Assembly (NCBI GenBank): GCA_963920665.1
Contig: OY987271.1
Span: 17,363,350-17,427,349 of the forward strand
Origin: Straminergon stramineum
Lineage: Eukaryota > Streptophyta > Bryopsida > Hypnales > Calliergonaceae
Direction: 5' to 3'
DNA length: 64,000 bases
The translations under genes and the position numbers were made by a program. The notes below the pieces were generated by a model, which saw only the letters and a list, made by a program, of their open reading frames with translations, searched no databases and was not told the origin of the DNA. Positions 11,715 to 22,689 of this stretch are shown here, one piece after another (the stretch's first letter is position 1; each line of letters begins with the position of its first letter).

Positions 11715-12822
11715 GACTTCTCAACAATCAATCCACGAACATACGCTTGTAAACATTGCTCGCCCACCAGAAACGCTTCTGAACCGCCGCAGTCGAGCCC
11801 TCCAATTCCGCTGAGCACTACCGAATCGACTTCATGGAAGTTAACTGCTACAACTCAAGTCAATTCATCTTAAAGCTAGTAATGCTCCGCTTCAGTGAAC
11901 TTCGGTTTGCAGTTGGAGAGTTCAGCGCAAGAATGGTGACACATACAGACAGTGAGTACTAGCTTAATTAATATATTTGTAATGCAGACAGCTAGATACC
12001 AGTAAGTGCTACAGTCATTATTAATTGTGTTACGCACGTGAGATATTCGTCGATGAAGGTAGCCGGGCCTAGCTTTCCATCCTGCCGTTTCAGGATGAAT
12101 ATTTGTGTGCCTTCTTTTTTCGACACAAATGAAATATTTGTGTGCCTTCAACTAATCATTTGAAGGGTGAAGCCGTGGATCCATGGTTTTGGAAATCTGT
12201 TGATTTCAATTCTGAACTGGTCAGTCAGCGCAGGATTCCGCGTCGGTAGAATCTTTTTTTTGTTGAAACTAATGAAAGCGATTGCATTGCAGAAGAGTAC
12301 AATTCAAAGCCATCAGCCACAAGTGGCCTGACGAGGAGGACGGAGACAGCACAACACAACACAAACAATTAAAGAACCGGACAGACAGCTGACGGCCGGA
12401 CTGAACTAATGCGTCGATCGGTAGCTAGAATCTGAAATGGTATTCCTGTGTTGAATTAATTCATATGACTGTGCCGGGGCACTGGGCCAACTGAAGAATC
12501 GGTGGTAGCCAGCTATCGGCGCTGGTAATCCGGTCGTGACTCGTCATCGATCAGTCGCGACAGTGGGATGCAAACGGAGAATCGATGAAAGGGAATAATT
12601 AATTGTCGAGCTGTTCCCGATAGTCAAGATGGTCAACCAGTTGCGTAATACTCCAAATAATGAAAGTAGGTTGCCTTACCGATTGGATTGCCTTACCCCA
12701 CGAAGAGAGTCCCCTTGCAAGCCACCAAAGTCAACAAATATTTCTAGAGATGTTTCCTCTTGTATACACGGAGACTCAGAAGTTCCAATTACAGCAATAC
12801 CTAATTCAAAAGTAGTGCATTC
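11715..12822. other. Unassigned sequence upstream of the lipase pseudogene
   Basis: Base composition is more balanced than in the surrounding AT-rich DNA, and I recognise no gene. A T8 run near 12254, followed by repeat-like sequence to about 12420, could be the tail of a short retroelement on the minus strand, but no paired target duplication was found. Confidence 0.35.
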
Positions 12823-12826
12823 TTAA

Positions 12827-13770
12827 CCCCTAAAGGTATTTGACTATGTTTTCACCACAAACGCTCCAAAATTGTCATCTCTAGTACAAGTACCATATTT
12901 TACAAAAAATACATTTTTGGACAAATGTAACTGTAGGATCTTGTAGTACACTAGTTTGGAAAGATGCGGAAAACATTTCAGAAATTTCCACCGTTTGGAT
13001 AGTAAGATATTAGCATTTGAAGTGACAAAAAGCCATTTTTGGGCCCTCCGAAAATTCGGGCAGCTGCACTTCACGAGGTCAGATCATTATGAAAAAATGT
13101 CCAAAATGGTTGTAACTCTTCGGATTCATTCTCCAAGTCATGTTGACTACATGCTTGAAAAATTTTAGATCATTTTGGAATTGTACAACATATAGAAAAA
13201 AAGTAGTAAGTTGAAAGAAATAGAGAATGATTCAAAATACTAAATTGTAAATAATTTATTTATGGAATTGAAAAATGCCAATCCCAATGATTAAATTGTT
13301 GTAATAAACAATCTACACCTTCAATTTTTATTTTTTTCCAAAAATATTAAAAATTGAGTGAAATAAAGGTCTTCAAAGTTTATTTTAGAATAGAAATTCC
13401 ATTACTACCCACAAACTACCCACAACTAAAACTCTTCATAACTTTCATCTCATAAATCAAAATGGAATGATTCAAAGCTTTCCATGTATATCTAAATCTA
13501 GAAAATAAATTTCAAATTTTTATTTTAAAAAAAAGTGATTTTTAAAGAATTTTTTTGCTACCTAGGTTGCCCACCGAGCAATGAAAACAACATATCATAC
13601 AATAACTTTTTGACCATATATTCAAAAGTTATGAAATTTTTTGGGTCTTAAAGCTACTCCTCAGTCACATATTGTGTGAAAATTTCAAAGAAAAAAAATA
13701 AAAATTCCATTCATAGTGAGCTACCCAAAATCTCTATGTTGCCTAAAAACACCATTTGGTCCTTTAGGGG
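12827..13770. mobile_element. TTAA-flanked element, 944 bp (family B, copy 1)
   Basis: Exact TTAA stands at 12823-12826 and 13771-13774. The ends are CCCCTAAAGGTATTTG on the left and CATTTGGTCCTTTAGGGG on the right, with a 10-bp perfect terminal inverted repeat. The interior is non-coding. The part at 12915-13035 aligns with 14085-14200 (copy 2), and the right ~120 bp resemble the family-A end near 61039. Confidence 0.8.
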
Positions 13771-13774
13771 TTAA

Positions 13775-13996
13775 ACAACAACAACAAAATGTTTATATAG
13801 TGTCAAATGTCAAGAAATTAGTGTGGGGCAACCTAATTTCACTATGTAGAGGATTCAAAGCACTCCGATTCCGGAGTTCCACTCTAGTCCAAATTTTTAT
13901 CTCCCTAGCAAATGCAAACTTGAGAACAATTCATAACATTGTTTATAGTGACCAAAATTTTCTTACATGGTTCTTCATCCAACCACAATTCTTGAA
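13775..13996. repeat. Dispersed repeat related to 42290-42380
   Basis: Bases 13797-13900 match the reverse complement of about 42285-42375, with shared blocks such as AGTGTCAAATGTC and AGAAATTAGTGTGG. It sits between the two family-B elements and has no coding potential I can support. Confidence 0.5.
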
Positions 13997-14422
13997 TTAA
14001 GTCCCAAGGACTTTTGTAATCAAGTTCCACTCAAAGCTGGCATTTCTATTGTAAAGTGTAAGAACCTTTAGAAGTTATTATTTTCACATTTCTAACTATA
14101 GGATCTTACACTAGACTAGTGTAATAATGTTTGGAACAAATTTCAAAAACCTTGACAACATGGATTGCTAGATATTTGCATTTGAAGTGAAGATAATGAA
14201 TTTTTTTGCACCTTGTCCAATTAGATTTTAAGGCTTTGAATCTTCATAGCTTAGTATTTTTGCGATACCAATATTCAATTAAAAAAAATTGTTGAAAAAT
14301 TGAATTGAAATTTTAAGATAAAAAAAGTAAAAATAAAAACACTTGACTTTTATTCTTAAATTTTTTTTAAGTAGAAGTAGGTATGAAATTGAAGAAAAAA
14401 TGAAATCAATAATAGGTCTAAG

Positions 14423-14641
14423 TGTTAAAATAAATGAAACAAATGAATCGATAACTCATACAGCTAATGCCTGCTTCTCTTCAATTAAAAGAATAAGGCA
14501 CTGAATCGCCAATATATACAAGTACGAAGGTCGGTTACTACAGTGACCAACATTTTCAGTTACTTCCTGTTACTATTCTGGATGAATGAATATACAGCGG
14601 AAATCGAAAGAATGAAGAAGGTGTGAGCGTTATTCTCAACA
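14423..14641 (-). repeat. Copia 3' LTR (relative to element)
   Basis: 219 bp, TG...CA, aligned without gaps to 18154-18372 with scattered, mostly transition differences. The divergence indicates an insertion that is not recent. Confidence 0.95.
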
Positions 14642-14650
14642 CCCCCCTTC
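14642..14650 (-). other. Copia polypurine tract
   Basis: On the minus strand GAAGGGGGG lies directly against the 3' LTR, the position where plus-strand DNA synthesis is primed in LTR retrotransposons. Confidence 0.8.
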
Positions 14651-14890
14651 ACTCACAACCCTCTTTATCGCAGAATTGTTTGCAGATATGTGGCATGTGT
14701 GCATGTTTTGTGAGCTTGTCCATAATTCTTCGCTGGTAAGTATCCATATTGAGATTGTTGAATTGTTGATAGTTTAAACTTGCAGAATGAACTGATCTAG
14801 CAAATATTTGTTGCAGGTCGAACTTTTCTTGCAATGGCTGTGGCTCCTTGCCATGATGATCCGACTAGTATGTGACAAGATCATGGAGAG

Positions 14891-15214
14891 TTGTTTCTTT
14901 GTCTAGTTACTGTCTTACTGATTCGAGGAAGACAAAATAGTTCACCGGTTGAAATGTGTGAGGGTTCTTCTTCTTTTCCCTATAACGATATTATTAGGGT
15001 TTCTAGAAAGAACAATATCGATGCTAGCAATCCAGACAAGATAAATGAAGTTTACTGGAGACAGTTTTTCAATCGTCCAGATGATTGGTGGGACAATAGG
15101 TCAATACTTAGGAATCCCAAAGCGCCTGATTTCAAGCACAAAGTTACTCAAAAAGCCTTGTGGATTGATAATTTGTATACCCCAGAGTGGGTACGAGCTA
15201 AATTTTGCGATTAG
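14891..15214 (+). pseudogene. Captured OSB-like (organellar ssDNA-binding) PDF-motif fragment
   Basis: The plus-strand reading frame 14891-15214 (107 codons) is antisense to the Copia genes. It contains at about 15046-15210 the pattern YWRQFF...DDWWDNR...RNPKAPDFKHK...ALWI...PEWVR. This is the roughly 50-residue PDF motif of plant OSB proteins, which bind single-stranded DNA in mitochondria or plastids. Only one motif is present; the OB-fold and transit peptide of a full OSB protein are absent. The frame ends in TAG right after the motif. It lies inside the Copia internal region between the RNase H end (~15264) and the 3' LTR, so it is best read as host sequence picked up by the retroelement. 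It is probably not expressed as a functional protein. Confidence 0.65.
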
Positions 15215-15263
15215 AAGTTTTGGACTAGTGTATGGAGAACTATTCCTACATTCTTTCGGTTTT

Positions 15264-15914
15264 CTATGAAGCTTTTGTAAGAAAGTCAGCTAGTTGCATA
15301 CTAGTTGGAACATATTCTACCTGTATTTCACCGGCTTGTGCCATTTCTCTAATAAAATGGTGTTGTATTTCTATATGCTTCGTCCTTACATGCATGACTA
15401 GGTTATCTACCAATTTCGTGCAAGATTGGTTATCACTAAGTAGAGAAGTTGGCTTATTTGTGTTTAGTCCCAATTCTTGAAGGAGTTGTCAGAAATAGAC
15501 TATATCTTTTGCCGCATCTGTAAGTACTTGATATTCCGCTTCTATACTGGATAGAGAAACTATTGGTTGCATTTCGCTGGTCCAAAAAATACTAGAATTT
15601 CCAAGTTTGTGTAGGATCCTTGATACTGAACGTCGTGAATTAAGATCCCTACCCCAGTCAGCATCTGTATATGTATGATACGTGTTGTCATTGTCTTTTG
15701 GCAGAAATAGTCCATAATCAATAGTACCACTTAGATATTACAAAATTTTCTTGGCTGCTTGGTAATGAGTGATTTATGGGTCTTGCATATATTGTGAAAT
15801 ACAACTCATTGCATAGGAAATATGTGATCTTGTATTGGTTAAGTATATCAAACTACCTACAAGTGATCGAAAAATCATAGGGTTGGTTTTACTAGTTCCC
15901 ATATTTTTTTGTAG
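15264..15914 (-). pseudogene. Copia RNase H domain, broken
   Basis: Reading the minus strand past the stop at 15915 gives, with several in-frame stops, the Copia RNase H pattern: SLVGSLIYLTNTR, YTDADWGRD, IVSLSSIEAEY and, at the end, DNQSC...HVRTKHIEIQHHF...ADFLTK. The acidic positions are still visible, but stops near 15770 and further on break the frame. Confidence 0.85.
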
Positions 15915-16745
15915 CTACAGAGTTGGATCCATTGGGAGTTTGGTGGAATTGCAATCCTGTAGTCCAAATTTGTTCAATAGTTTGGATATATATCCTTTTT
16001 GAGTGACAAATATTCCATTTGCCTCTCTATGGATTTCTGCACCCAGATAATTGTTCGCTTCTCCAAGATTCGTCATATCAAATTCTTTTTGTAATTCTTG
16101 CTTGAGTCTTGCAATTTCCTGATGATCATTTCCTGTAATAAGAAGGTCGTCTACATATAGAAGAAGAATGGTGAGCTTTCCGTTCTTTTTCCAGAAGTAC
16201 AGATTTGGATCATTTTCACTCTGAGTCAATCCCTGTCCAAGTAGCCATTTGTTGATACGATCATACCAAGCTTTGGGGGCTTGTTTTAAGCCATACAAGG
16301 CTCTTTTAATTTTGCATACTTTAGTTTCATCCCCTTCCCTTGGAAAGCCGTCTGGAATCTCTATGAATATTTCTTCATTGATTGTTCCGTTCAAGAATGG
16401 TGTAATGACATCCATTTGAAGCAATGGCCAATTATATTTGGCAGCTAATGCCAAAATTATTTGTATGGTTGACCACCTTACTACAGGTGCAAAAATATCA
16501 TGATAATCAACTCCTTCTTTCTGTTGGAAAGCGCATGCTACTATTGTTGCTTTGAGTTTGTTTACTCCCCCATTTGAATTTTTCTTTATCTTGAAGATCC
16601 ATTTGCCTGTAATGGGAGTCTTTCCTTTAAGTCTGTCTACAATTTTCCAGGTCTGATTCTTTTGAATTGAGTCTATCTCCCTTTGAATAGCATCTTTCCA
16701 TCCTTTCTGTTTCATAGCTGTTTGGAAATCTATAGGTTCTTCCAA
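15915..16745 (-). pseudogene. Copia reverse transcriptase
   Basis: An open stretch of 276 codons covers most of the RVT_2 domain: TWKIVDR...GKWIFKIK, DIFAPVVRW, LLQMDVITPFLNG, KRALYGLKQAPKAWYDR and the active-site box LLYVDDLLITG with both Asp residues intact. It is the best preserved part of the element. It is out of continuity with gag and RNase H because of stops (TAG at its 3' end), so no full polyprotein can be made. Confidence 0.9.
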
Positions 16746-17201
16746 TAGCTCTGAAAAAAAGGTCTAATAATGACGTAGTTTAACAGATGGCTTCTTGTGG
16801 CAGCTTGGGTATCTCCATCCAATTGGCCCAGCCTGTGGATCAACAGGAGCTGGTTTTTGCAGGCTACTAGCGGTGGTAGGTAAGGGCGGTTTAGTCCCGT
16901 TGTTATCTAAATTCCCTAAGCTAATTGTGTTGTTTTCTAAAAAAACGAGTTCATCACGTTCAACATCTATTTCAGGCTCCTAATATTCATGAAGTTCAGT
17001 GACTTCATTGGGTATAGCCACTGGCATCTGGTTTTCAGGAAACTCGAATATTGTTTTGATTGGTTCGTGGAGATCTAAGTATTGATATCCTACTGTATTT
17101 TCGTCAAAAATCACATCTCTACTAATAATGACCTTTTTCTTTATATGATCATACAACCTATAAGCTTTGGTTTCACTATCAAAGCCCAGAAATAGACATT
17201 T

Positions 17202-17942
17202 CTATGTCTTACTATCTAGCTTTTTATGATTCCCTTTGGGGACATGGAGATAAGCAATACAACCAAAGATTCTCAAGTTTGTGATATTTGGTTTTGTACC
17301 TGTGTATCGACTTTTTGGTGTTTCTCTAAAGTTGGCTCTTGTAGGTCTGCAGTTCAATAGGTAGTTGGCATGTGATATAACTTCTGTCCAGAGATAAACT
17401 AGAAGATGGCATTCGTGGGAGAAACTTGCACTAAGTTTTTCGAATGTCATGGTAGCGTCTAGATGCGTGAGTGTTTGAATAGTGCTTTCATACGAACGTG
17501 GCAATCCATTCAGCACTATCTGATTTATGTTTCTATTGGATAATCGCTCTCCCATACTGCTAAGTCGATTTTTCAATTCCCTCGCTCTTCTAATATATTC
17601 CTCAATAGAACCTCCCTCGTTCATTCTAAGCAATTGAAGCTATCCCATCAAGGTAAGGATCTGCGAATGGTCGCCTGACTAAAATTGATCTTTCAAGGCC
17701 TTCCATGCTAGGGCTGGATCTGAGAACTCTGCAATCATGTCTACAAGATTATTTGATACGGACAAGAGAATGATTCTACACACCATCACTTTCTTTTTCT
17801 TGAACTGAGCTTCTGTCAATGCTTCTCTTTCAACAGTGACTGGAAATGCGGTTGCTCTTTGTTCTATTTTTGTTACCACCCACTGTCCCTCTGCTCTTAA
17901 TATGGCCCTCATTTTGAGTGCCCACACATAATAGTTTGACAA
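17202..17942 (-). pseudogene. Copia gag joined to the distal part of integrase by an internal deletion
   Basis: From 17942 downward the minus strand encodes a UBN2-type gag: YYVWALKMRAILRAEGQWVV, and after a stop near 17679, GSIEEYIRRARELKNRLSSMGE and VLNGLPRSYESTIQTL. At about 17415, right after FEKLSASF, the reading changes without a frame break into the C-terminal integrase region (ANYLLNCRPTRANF...TNLRIFGCIAYLHVPK). The CCHC knuckle, protease and the catalytic DDE core expected between them are absent. The in-frame fusion is about 143 codons long. Confidence 0.85.
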
Positions 17943-18135
17943 ACCTTTTAGTTGTCTCCTTCTCTAAATGCAACATTTGAGTTTTCTACCATTTTCACAA
18001 GTCTATTCTCTATAGCGCAGGAGCAAAGCTTCACTGTGTCTACGCTCTAGTCGATCTCTATGCTCTGTCAATCCTTACAACTTCATTGATCTCTATGTTC
18101 TACTAGTAATCAAAAAACTTGATTGATCTCTATAG

Positions 18136-18153
18136 TAGTACGCTCTAATACCA
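18136..18153 (-). other. Copia primer binding site (initiator tRNA-Met)
   Basis: On the minus strand, immediately inside the 5' LTR, the sequence TGGTATTAGAGCG differs by one base from the common plant Copia site TGGTATCAGAGC, complementary to the 3' end of initiator tRNA-Met. Confidence 0.8.
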
Positions 18154-18372
18154 TGTTAAAATAAATGAAACAACTGAATCGATAACTCGTACAACTAATG
18201 CCTGCTTCTCTTTGATTAAAAGAATAAAGCATTGAATTGCCAATATATACAAGTACGAAGGTCGGTTACTACAATGACCAATGTTTTCAATTACTTCCTA
18301 TTAGTATTCTGGATGAATGAATATACAACGGAAATCAAAAGAATGAAGAAGGTGTGAGCATTATTCTCAACA
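18154..18372 (-). repeat. Copia 5' LTR (relative to element)
   Basis: 219 bp, TG...CA, partner of 14423-14641. It is followed on the plus strand by CTAAG, the right copy of the target duplication. Confidence 0.95.
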
Positions 18373-18861
18373 CTAAGAAGGAATTGAAACAAAATAATTC
18401 CAACAGTAAATTTTTTCTAGCAAGCATATAATATCCTCTCAAACCTTTTTTTTTAATTGTGAATTTTTTTGTAAAAAATTAATCCTATAAAGTTATCTTT
18501 CAAGATGTTTAGATTTCCAAAAAGAAAGATTCTATATAACTTTCTCATTACTAGTCCAAATAGGATGAATCACATTATTCCATGTAAACAAATACACTTT
18601 CTATAATTCTATGAGGAAAAAAGAGTGAAAAGTTTATTTTGACTTTTTTTGGTGTTGTCTGATGAACCCCAATTTGGACTTAGAGTGGCATAACTTTTGA
18701 TCCTAGTCACCTATTAAAATAAAAAATTATATTCCCAATAAGCAAATGTATTTCCTATCTTCAAACAAAGTATCAAAAAATCACAACAAAAATTGAGACT
18801 ATATGAACCTACCTAAAATCAATTTTTTCTCCCAAACGGAAAAGAGAACTTTAGGGGTTAA

Positions 18862-19340
18862 CTTCATTTCATTAATTAAATTCAAATTTAAAAAAGATCA
18901 TGGTTTTGTCTAAAATTTAGATTTCGAGTATGTAAAGAAATATAAATTGACAAAAGACATTGAAAAAGAATCTTTTGTCATCTATTTTTTAGCATCTTCT
19001 TATATAGAAAGTCCATAACATCTCAAAGAGGGAATTTTCATCAACATTTGGTGAAAACATGTCTTAAGAATCCCAAAAGAAAATGGATGAGGAAATACAA
19101 TTCTTCATCATGTTTTGCTTATTTGAAATCACCCAAGTGCCACTTTGTGACTTCATGGTCCTTTAAGGGTTAGAAGGAGTTGTGAGGAAGAGAATGAAGG
19201 AGAAGAAGATCACAATCGTTAAGGGTCAAACTTGCAAATGAGCAATCACGATTATTATGATCAACAATGATCCTACCTACAAATGCACCTATTTCTCCCC
19301 AAAGACCTAAATCCTCTAACTTCTCTCAAAACATGATCAT
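18862..19340. repeat. Repeat segment shared with 37130-37440, containing a TTAA-family end at 19169
   Basis: The block GCATCTTCTTATATAGAAAG at about 18990-19010 recurs near 37225, and neighbouring blocks follow in the same order. At 19157-19173 the sequence TGGTCCTTTAAGGG then TTAG looks like the right end of another TTAA element whose left part is not identified. Confidence 0.45.
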
Positions 19341-19619
19341 GGTGACATTGTTTAGGCTAGGGTAGCGAGGAGTTAAAAGTTATTTTTAGTTTTTACACTA
19401 TGGAAACTAATTTTTTAGTCTTGAGACCTAGAAGATTAATTCTTAAGCTTTCCAAAGTGCAAAAGTTGGAGAATGAACAAAATCACAAGCTCACAACAAA
19501 TAGAAGATCCACTATTTCCATCAACCATTTAAGCTTGTTGTGTACATCAATGATGAATTCTAGACACTTTTATGAAAGAAGGGGGTACATTGGAGATGTG
19601 ATCATTTTTTGGAATCATA

Positions 19620-19774
19620 GGAATTTCATTAAATGACGTATTTCATATGCCATTTTTAGCCCATGTAGTCTAAACCATAAAAGTGGCATCTAGGATAAGT
19701 ATACATTTTTAACCACATGGTCTAAAATGTAGAAGTGCCAAAGTTGTGGAATAGAGTCATTTTAATGAAATTCC
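19620..19774. mobile_element. MITE, 155 bp (family D, copy 1)
   Basis: The terminal inverted repeats GGAATTTCATTAAATGAC and GTCATTTTAATGAAATTCC match in about 18 of 19 positions. The interior shares several blocks with the element at 20893-21042. It has no ORF. Confidence 0.65.
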
Positions 19775-20169
19775 CCATAATTGATGTAAGTTCAAATAGA
19801 GGGGTGCTATTATGTGAGTCTAGGATCATAGTTGTCTACATTATATGAACCTTTCATGATTATAAGGCACCTATGCTATAGACTCCTATATTATAAGTGT
19901 TTTTTGTTATAAATGCCTTCAATGGTTGTAGGATATCTATTTAAATATATGCTCAAGGCTCATATGCTCTCAATTCCATATTCATGTGCTAGCATTGCTA
20001 AGTTCAAGTACATCAGGATTTTTCAAATTTTTTTCCTACCCAATGTGACTTAAGTGGGGAAATTGTATTGTAGGGGCATAATTTTCTTAAATAGAAGCAA
20101 TAAGCGCAACCAATTCAATAGTGGCTTTCTTAAACATAAAAAAAATCTCCTTGACCCTTAATTAATTAA

Positions 20170-20745
20170 CCCCTAAAGGACCAAATGATTGATTGTTCAA
20201 TGTATACAAGAGATCTTGGGTAGTTACATACAAACTCAATTTGGTTTGAATGTTCATGAAATTTTGACACAAGGTGCGAACATGTTACCCCTTAGCAAGA
20301 ATAAAAAAAATTTCAATTAAATAGCCGGATCAAAAGTTTTATTGCCTTGAACTTTGAGGGCATCCCTAGTAGTTTTGGGCAATAGGTGCAAAAATCCTCC
20401 TCTAATTTTGAAATTTAGTAGGTATATAACTTACATGATACAAGATGCAAATGCCCAAATAATAACCATGCATAGTGTAAAAATCACACTTTAGGAGGAA
20501 TTAGTAAAAGTCTACTAGCCCTATAGGGCAAAAAAGGTTGGAATAATTTTTCCTTCTAACTTTAAACATTATAATCTATCAATCCGTATGGTCAAAGTTT
20601 CTGAATTCTTTCCCACACATTCCCATAATAGTCTAGTACAAATTTTCAGGTTTGAATGTTGAAAAAAAAATTATATTCAATTTTTTTTCCACAGCTCCAA
20701 ATAGTGATAGTTATTTCACATTTTTTGCCCAAAATGAGTTCAAAT
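20170..20745. mobile_element. TTAA-element, ~576 bp (family A, copy 2, reversed)
   Basis: The left end is TTAA (20166-20169) followed by CCCCTAAAGGACCAAATG. Along its length it aligns with the reverse complement of the element at 60457-61039: CAAGAGATCTTGGGTAG, GTTCATGAAATTTTGAC, AACTTACATGATACAAG and CTATCAATCCGTATGGTC all have counterparts in order. The far end near 20745 has decayed and lost its terminal repeat. Confidence 0.7.
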
Positions 20746-20892
20746 ATTTTTCCTTCATAGTCTAGATGATGGACATGACTTATTTTTTCTTGCCACTTCA
20801 TGGTTGTCATTGTTACAACACAAGGTCCAAATTTTGATGGATTTTGCACTCCATGTGACGAACAAATGAAAGAAGCCATTAATTTACTTCTG

Positions 20893-21042
20893 GCAAATTT
20901 CATTAGAATGGCAAAATTTCATAAACCATTTTTTCACCCTATTGTGTAAAACATCTAGGACAAGTATAAATTTCACACCACACAGTCTTAAATTGTAAAA
21001 GTGTCAAAATTACAAAATGACTACCATTTTAATGAAATTTGC
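20893..21042. mobile_element. MITE, 150 bp (family D, copy 2)
   Basis: The terminal inverted repeat is GCAAATTTCATTAGAATGG on the left and, in reverse, GCAAATTTCATTAAAATGG on the right (18 of 19). Interior blocks such as CATCTAGGA.AAGTATA match copy 1 at 19620-19774. Confidence 0.65.
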
Positions 21043-22010
21043 TATACTTATCATTTCAATAGTAAGTGTATACTCCAACTTATATTGATCATGAAAAAGT
21101 GAAGGAAATGTTGAAACAAATTTTGATTTAAAGGATAAAGTTCAATTATAACGAGGATGTTTGTTGATGGATTTAAAGAAAGGAATCTTTACACTATAAG
21201 AAGCTAGGGTATAATGATCCATTGCAATTTTTGGTTGTTGCACGTGATTTTGAGTTATAGGATTTGCAATTATTATTTTTGCAGTAGGATATCAAATCAC
21301 ATAAACTTTACATGTATTTTGGTCATTTCAGTTTTGGATAAAAATAAATAAATTGTAGGTGGTCAAAGCAAAAACATATTGCTTCTTACTTCTTACTATT
21401 GTCTTTGATGAATGGGAAATTCCTCTTCATTTGGATTCTAAAGTGGCTCTGTTAATTCCCTCCATGGTTGCAATGGTAATCCAAAAGTAATCCTTGAAGC
21501 TAAACATAGTGATTAGATATTAGTTGCTCCAAATAACTTGACACTAAGGTAGGAGGCTCTTAAATGGAGCATCTAAGGGAAAAGATGCCTCTCCTAGGGA
21601 ATCCGTGGAGCCAACTATTTGGGAAATTTGTGGCACATGAAGAAGTGGGAAAGCAATTAGTAGTTGATTTTCCCAAATTTTTTTGAGTGAAATTGAATTA
21701 AATATAGAATTTTAAAGTGAATATGCAGTAGGGCGCTAGTCCTACTCATAGCATGCCTTTGAATTGAACAAATGCATCCAAAAAGTAACTACAGTAGTGC
21801 TTCCTATGGTTCATGGAAGTCTTTAAATTAAATTTCATGCAATTAATTAATTGAAAGGTTTTTTTAAGGGCCACTTCACACTACAACACAAGGTCAAGAG
21901 TCCATCGATTTCAGCCAATGAGATTGCAAGAATCCAAGAGTTCGGCCTCTCGAGCCTTCACACAAGGAGGCACAGTCCAAAGTCCATCGCCCATTTGTCT
22001 GCCTACATGG
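21043..22010. other. AT-rich intergenic DNA
   Basis: I see no gene, RNA gene or clear element boundary. Short ORFs here lack any recognisable motif. Confidence 0.4.
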
Positions 22011-22079
22011 TGACGAACTCTCGATTAGAGTTTGGGTCACCATTTTTGGCCAACCCAAACTCTAATCGAGAGTCCGTCA
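22011..22079. repeat. Near-perfect 27-bp inverted repeat (hairpin, 15-bp loop)
   Basis: The arms 22011-22037 and 22053-22079 are complementary in 26 of 27 positions, with a perfect core of 21 bp (ACTCTCGATTAGAGTTTGGG and its complement). A transcript from either strand would fold into a strong stem. No matching transposon ends are seen around it. Confidence 0.85.
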
Positions 22080-22481
22080 AGTTTTTTTCAGAAACTGACA
22101 AGATCTCAACCATTAGATTGGACTATTTTTGTAGAAATAGGTAGGATGCCCTCCGTTGTTTATTTGTTTATTTGTGTCGCCATTGGGGTTTGAAACCTAG
22201 TCTCTACTACTAAAATGGTGAGTCTTAGCATTCAATGAACCTACTTCCCTTCAATGTTTAATGCCACCTTTTTATTCCATTTATATCCTTCATATCCCTT
22301 GTTCAATGATGAGAGCATGTGCTGTAATTATTTTTCCAAGGCCATTTTTGACTCCTTCCTCATATTTTTTAACCTTTTGCTTGAAAAAATTGTCACATGG
22401 GTGACAATTCATTGAAAATTTCAGAAATTGGATGGATTAATGTGGAGAGAAAGGATAGAAGTTGAAAAAAATGGAATAGGT

Positions 22482-22545
22482 TTGGACTTTGGGCTTGGAC
22501 TTTGGGCTTGGACTTTGGGCTTGGACTTTGGACTTTGGCCTTTGG
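22482..22545 (+). repeat. 13-bp tandem repeat
   Basis: About 3.5 to 4 copies of TTGGACTTTGGGC in direct order. Confidence 0.85.
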
Positions 22546-22688
22546 AGGCTTCACACTATGGCCGGCTGAAGGCTCCAATTCCTCGTTTTTTTGGCCTATT
22601 TATTGCTCATTTCCTTGGACTCTCACCAAAGTTTGGCCACTCAATCCCACGGCCTCTCAATTTGGATGGCCATAGTATGAAGAGGCCC
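22544..22688. mobile_element. Possible PIF/Harbinger-like MITE
   Basis: The terminal blocks GGAGGCTTCACACTATGGCC (22544-22563) and GGCCATAGTATGAAGAGGCC (22668-22687) are inverted repeats with a few mismatches. The right end, read in reverse, starts TTAGGGCCTC, reminiscent of Tourist-type ends, but a clear 3-bp duplication was not confirmed. Confidence 0.45.
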
Positions 22689-22689
22689 T

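Larger units (their letters stand above)
14423..18372 (-). mobile_element. Ty1/Copia LTR retrotransposon, internally deleted, minus orientation
   Basis: Two 219-bp LTRs (14423-14641, 18154-18372) start TG and end CA. The element is bordered by the 5-bp target duplication CTAAG (14418-14422 and 18373-18377). On the minus strand the 5' LTR is followed by a primer binding site, TGGTATTAGAGCG, matching initiator tRNA-Met. The 3' LTR is preceded by the polypurine tract GAAGGGGGG. Between them lie gag, a remnant of integrase, reverse transcriptase and RNase H in Copia order. Zinc knuckle, protease and most of integrase are missing. A host-like OSB fragment sits between RNase H and the 3' LTR. All ends needed for trans-mobilisation are present, but the proteins are broken. 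Confidence 0.95.
14001..18857. mobile_element. TTAA-flanked element (family B, copy 2) interrupted by a Copia element
   Basis: The outer borders are TTAA at 13997-14000 and 18858-18861. The left end (GTCCCAAGGACTTTTG) is diverged; the right end has CTTTAGGGG. Removing the Copia insertion and one target copy leaves about 902 bp, close to the 944 bp of copy 1. Interior blocks such as TAGGATCTT and GCATTTGAAGTGA occur in the same order in copy 1. Its right half also resembles family A (the block CATAACTTTTGATCC near 18690). Confidence 0.7.
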
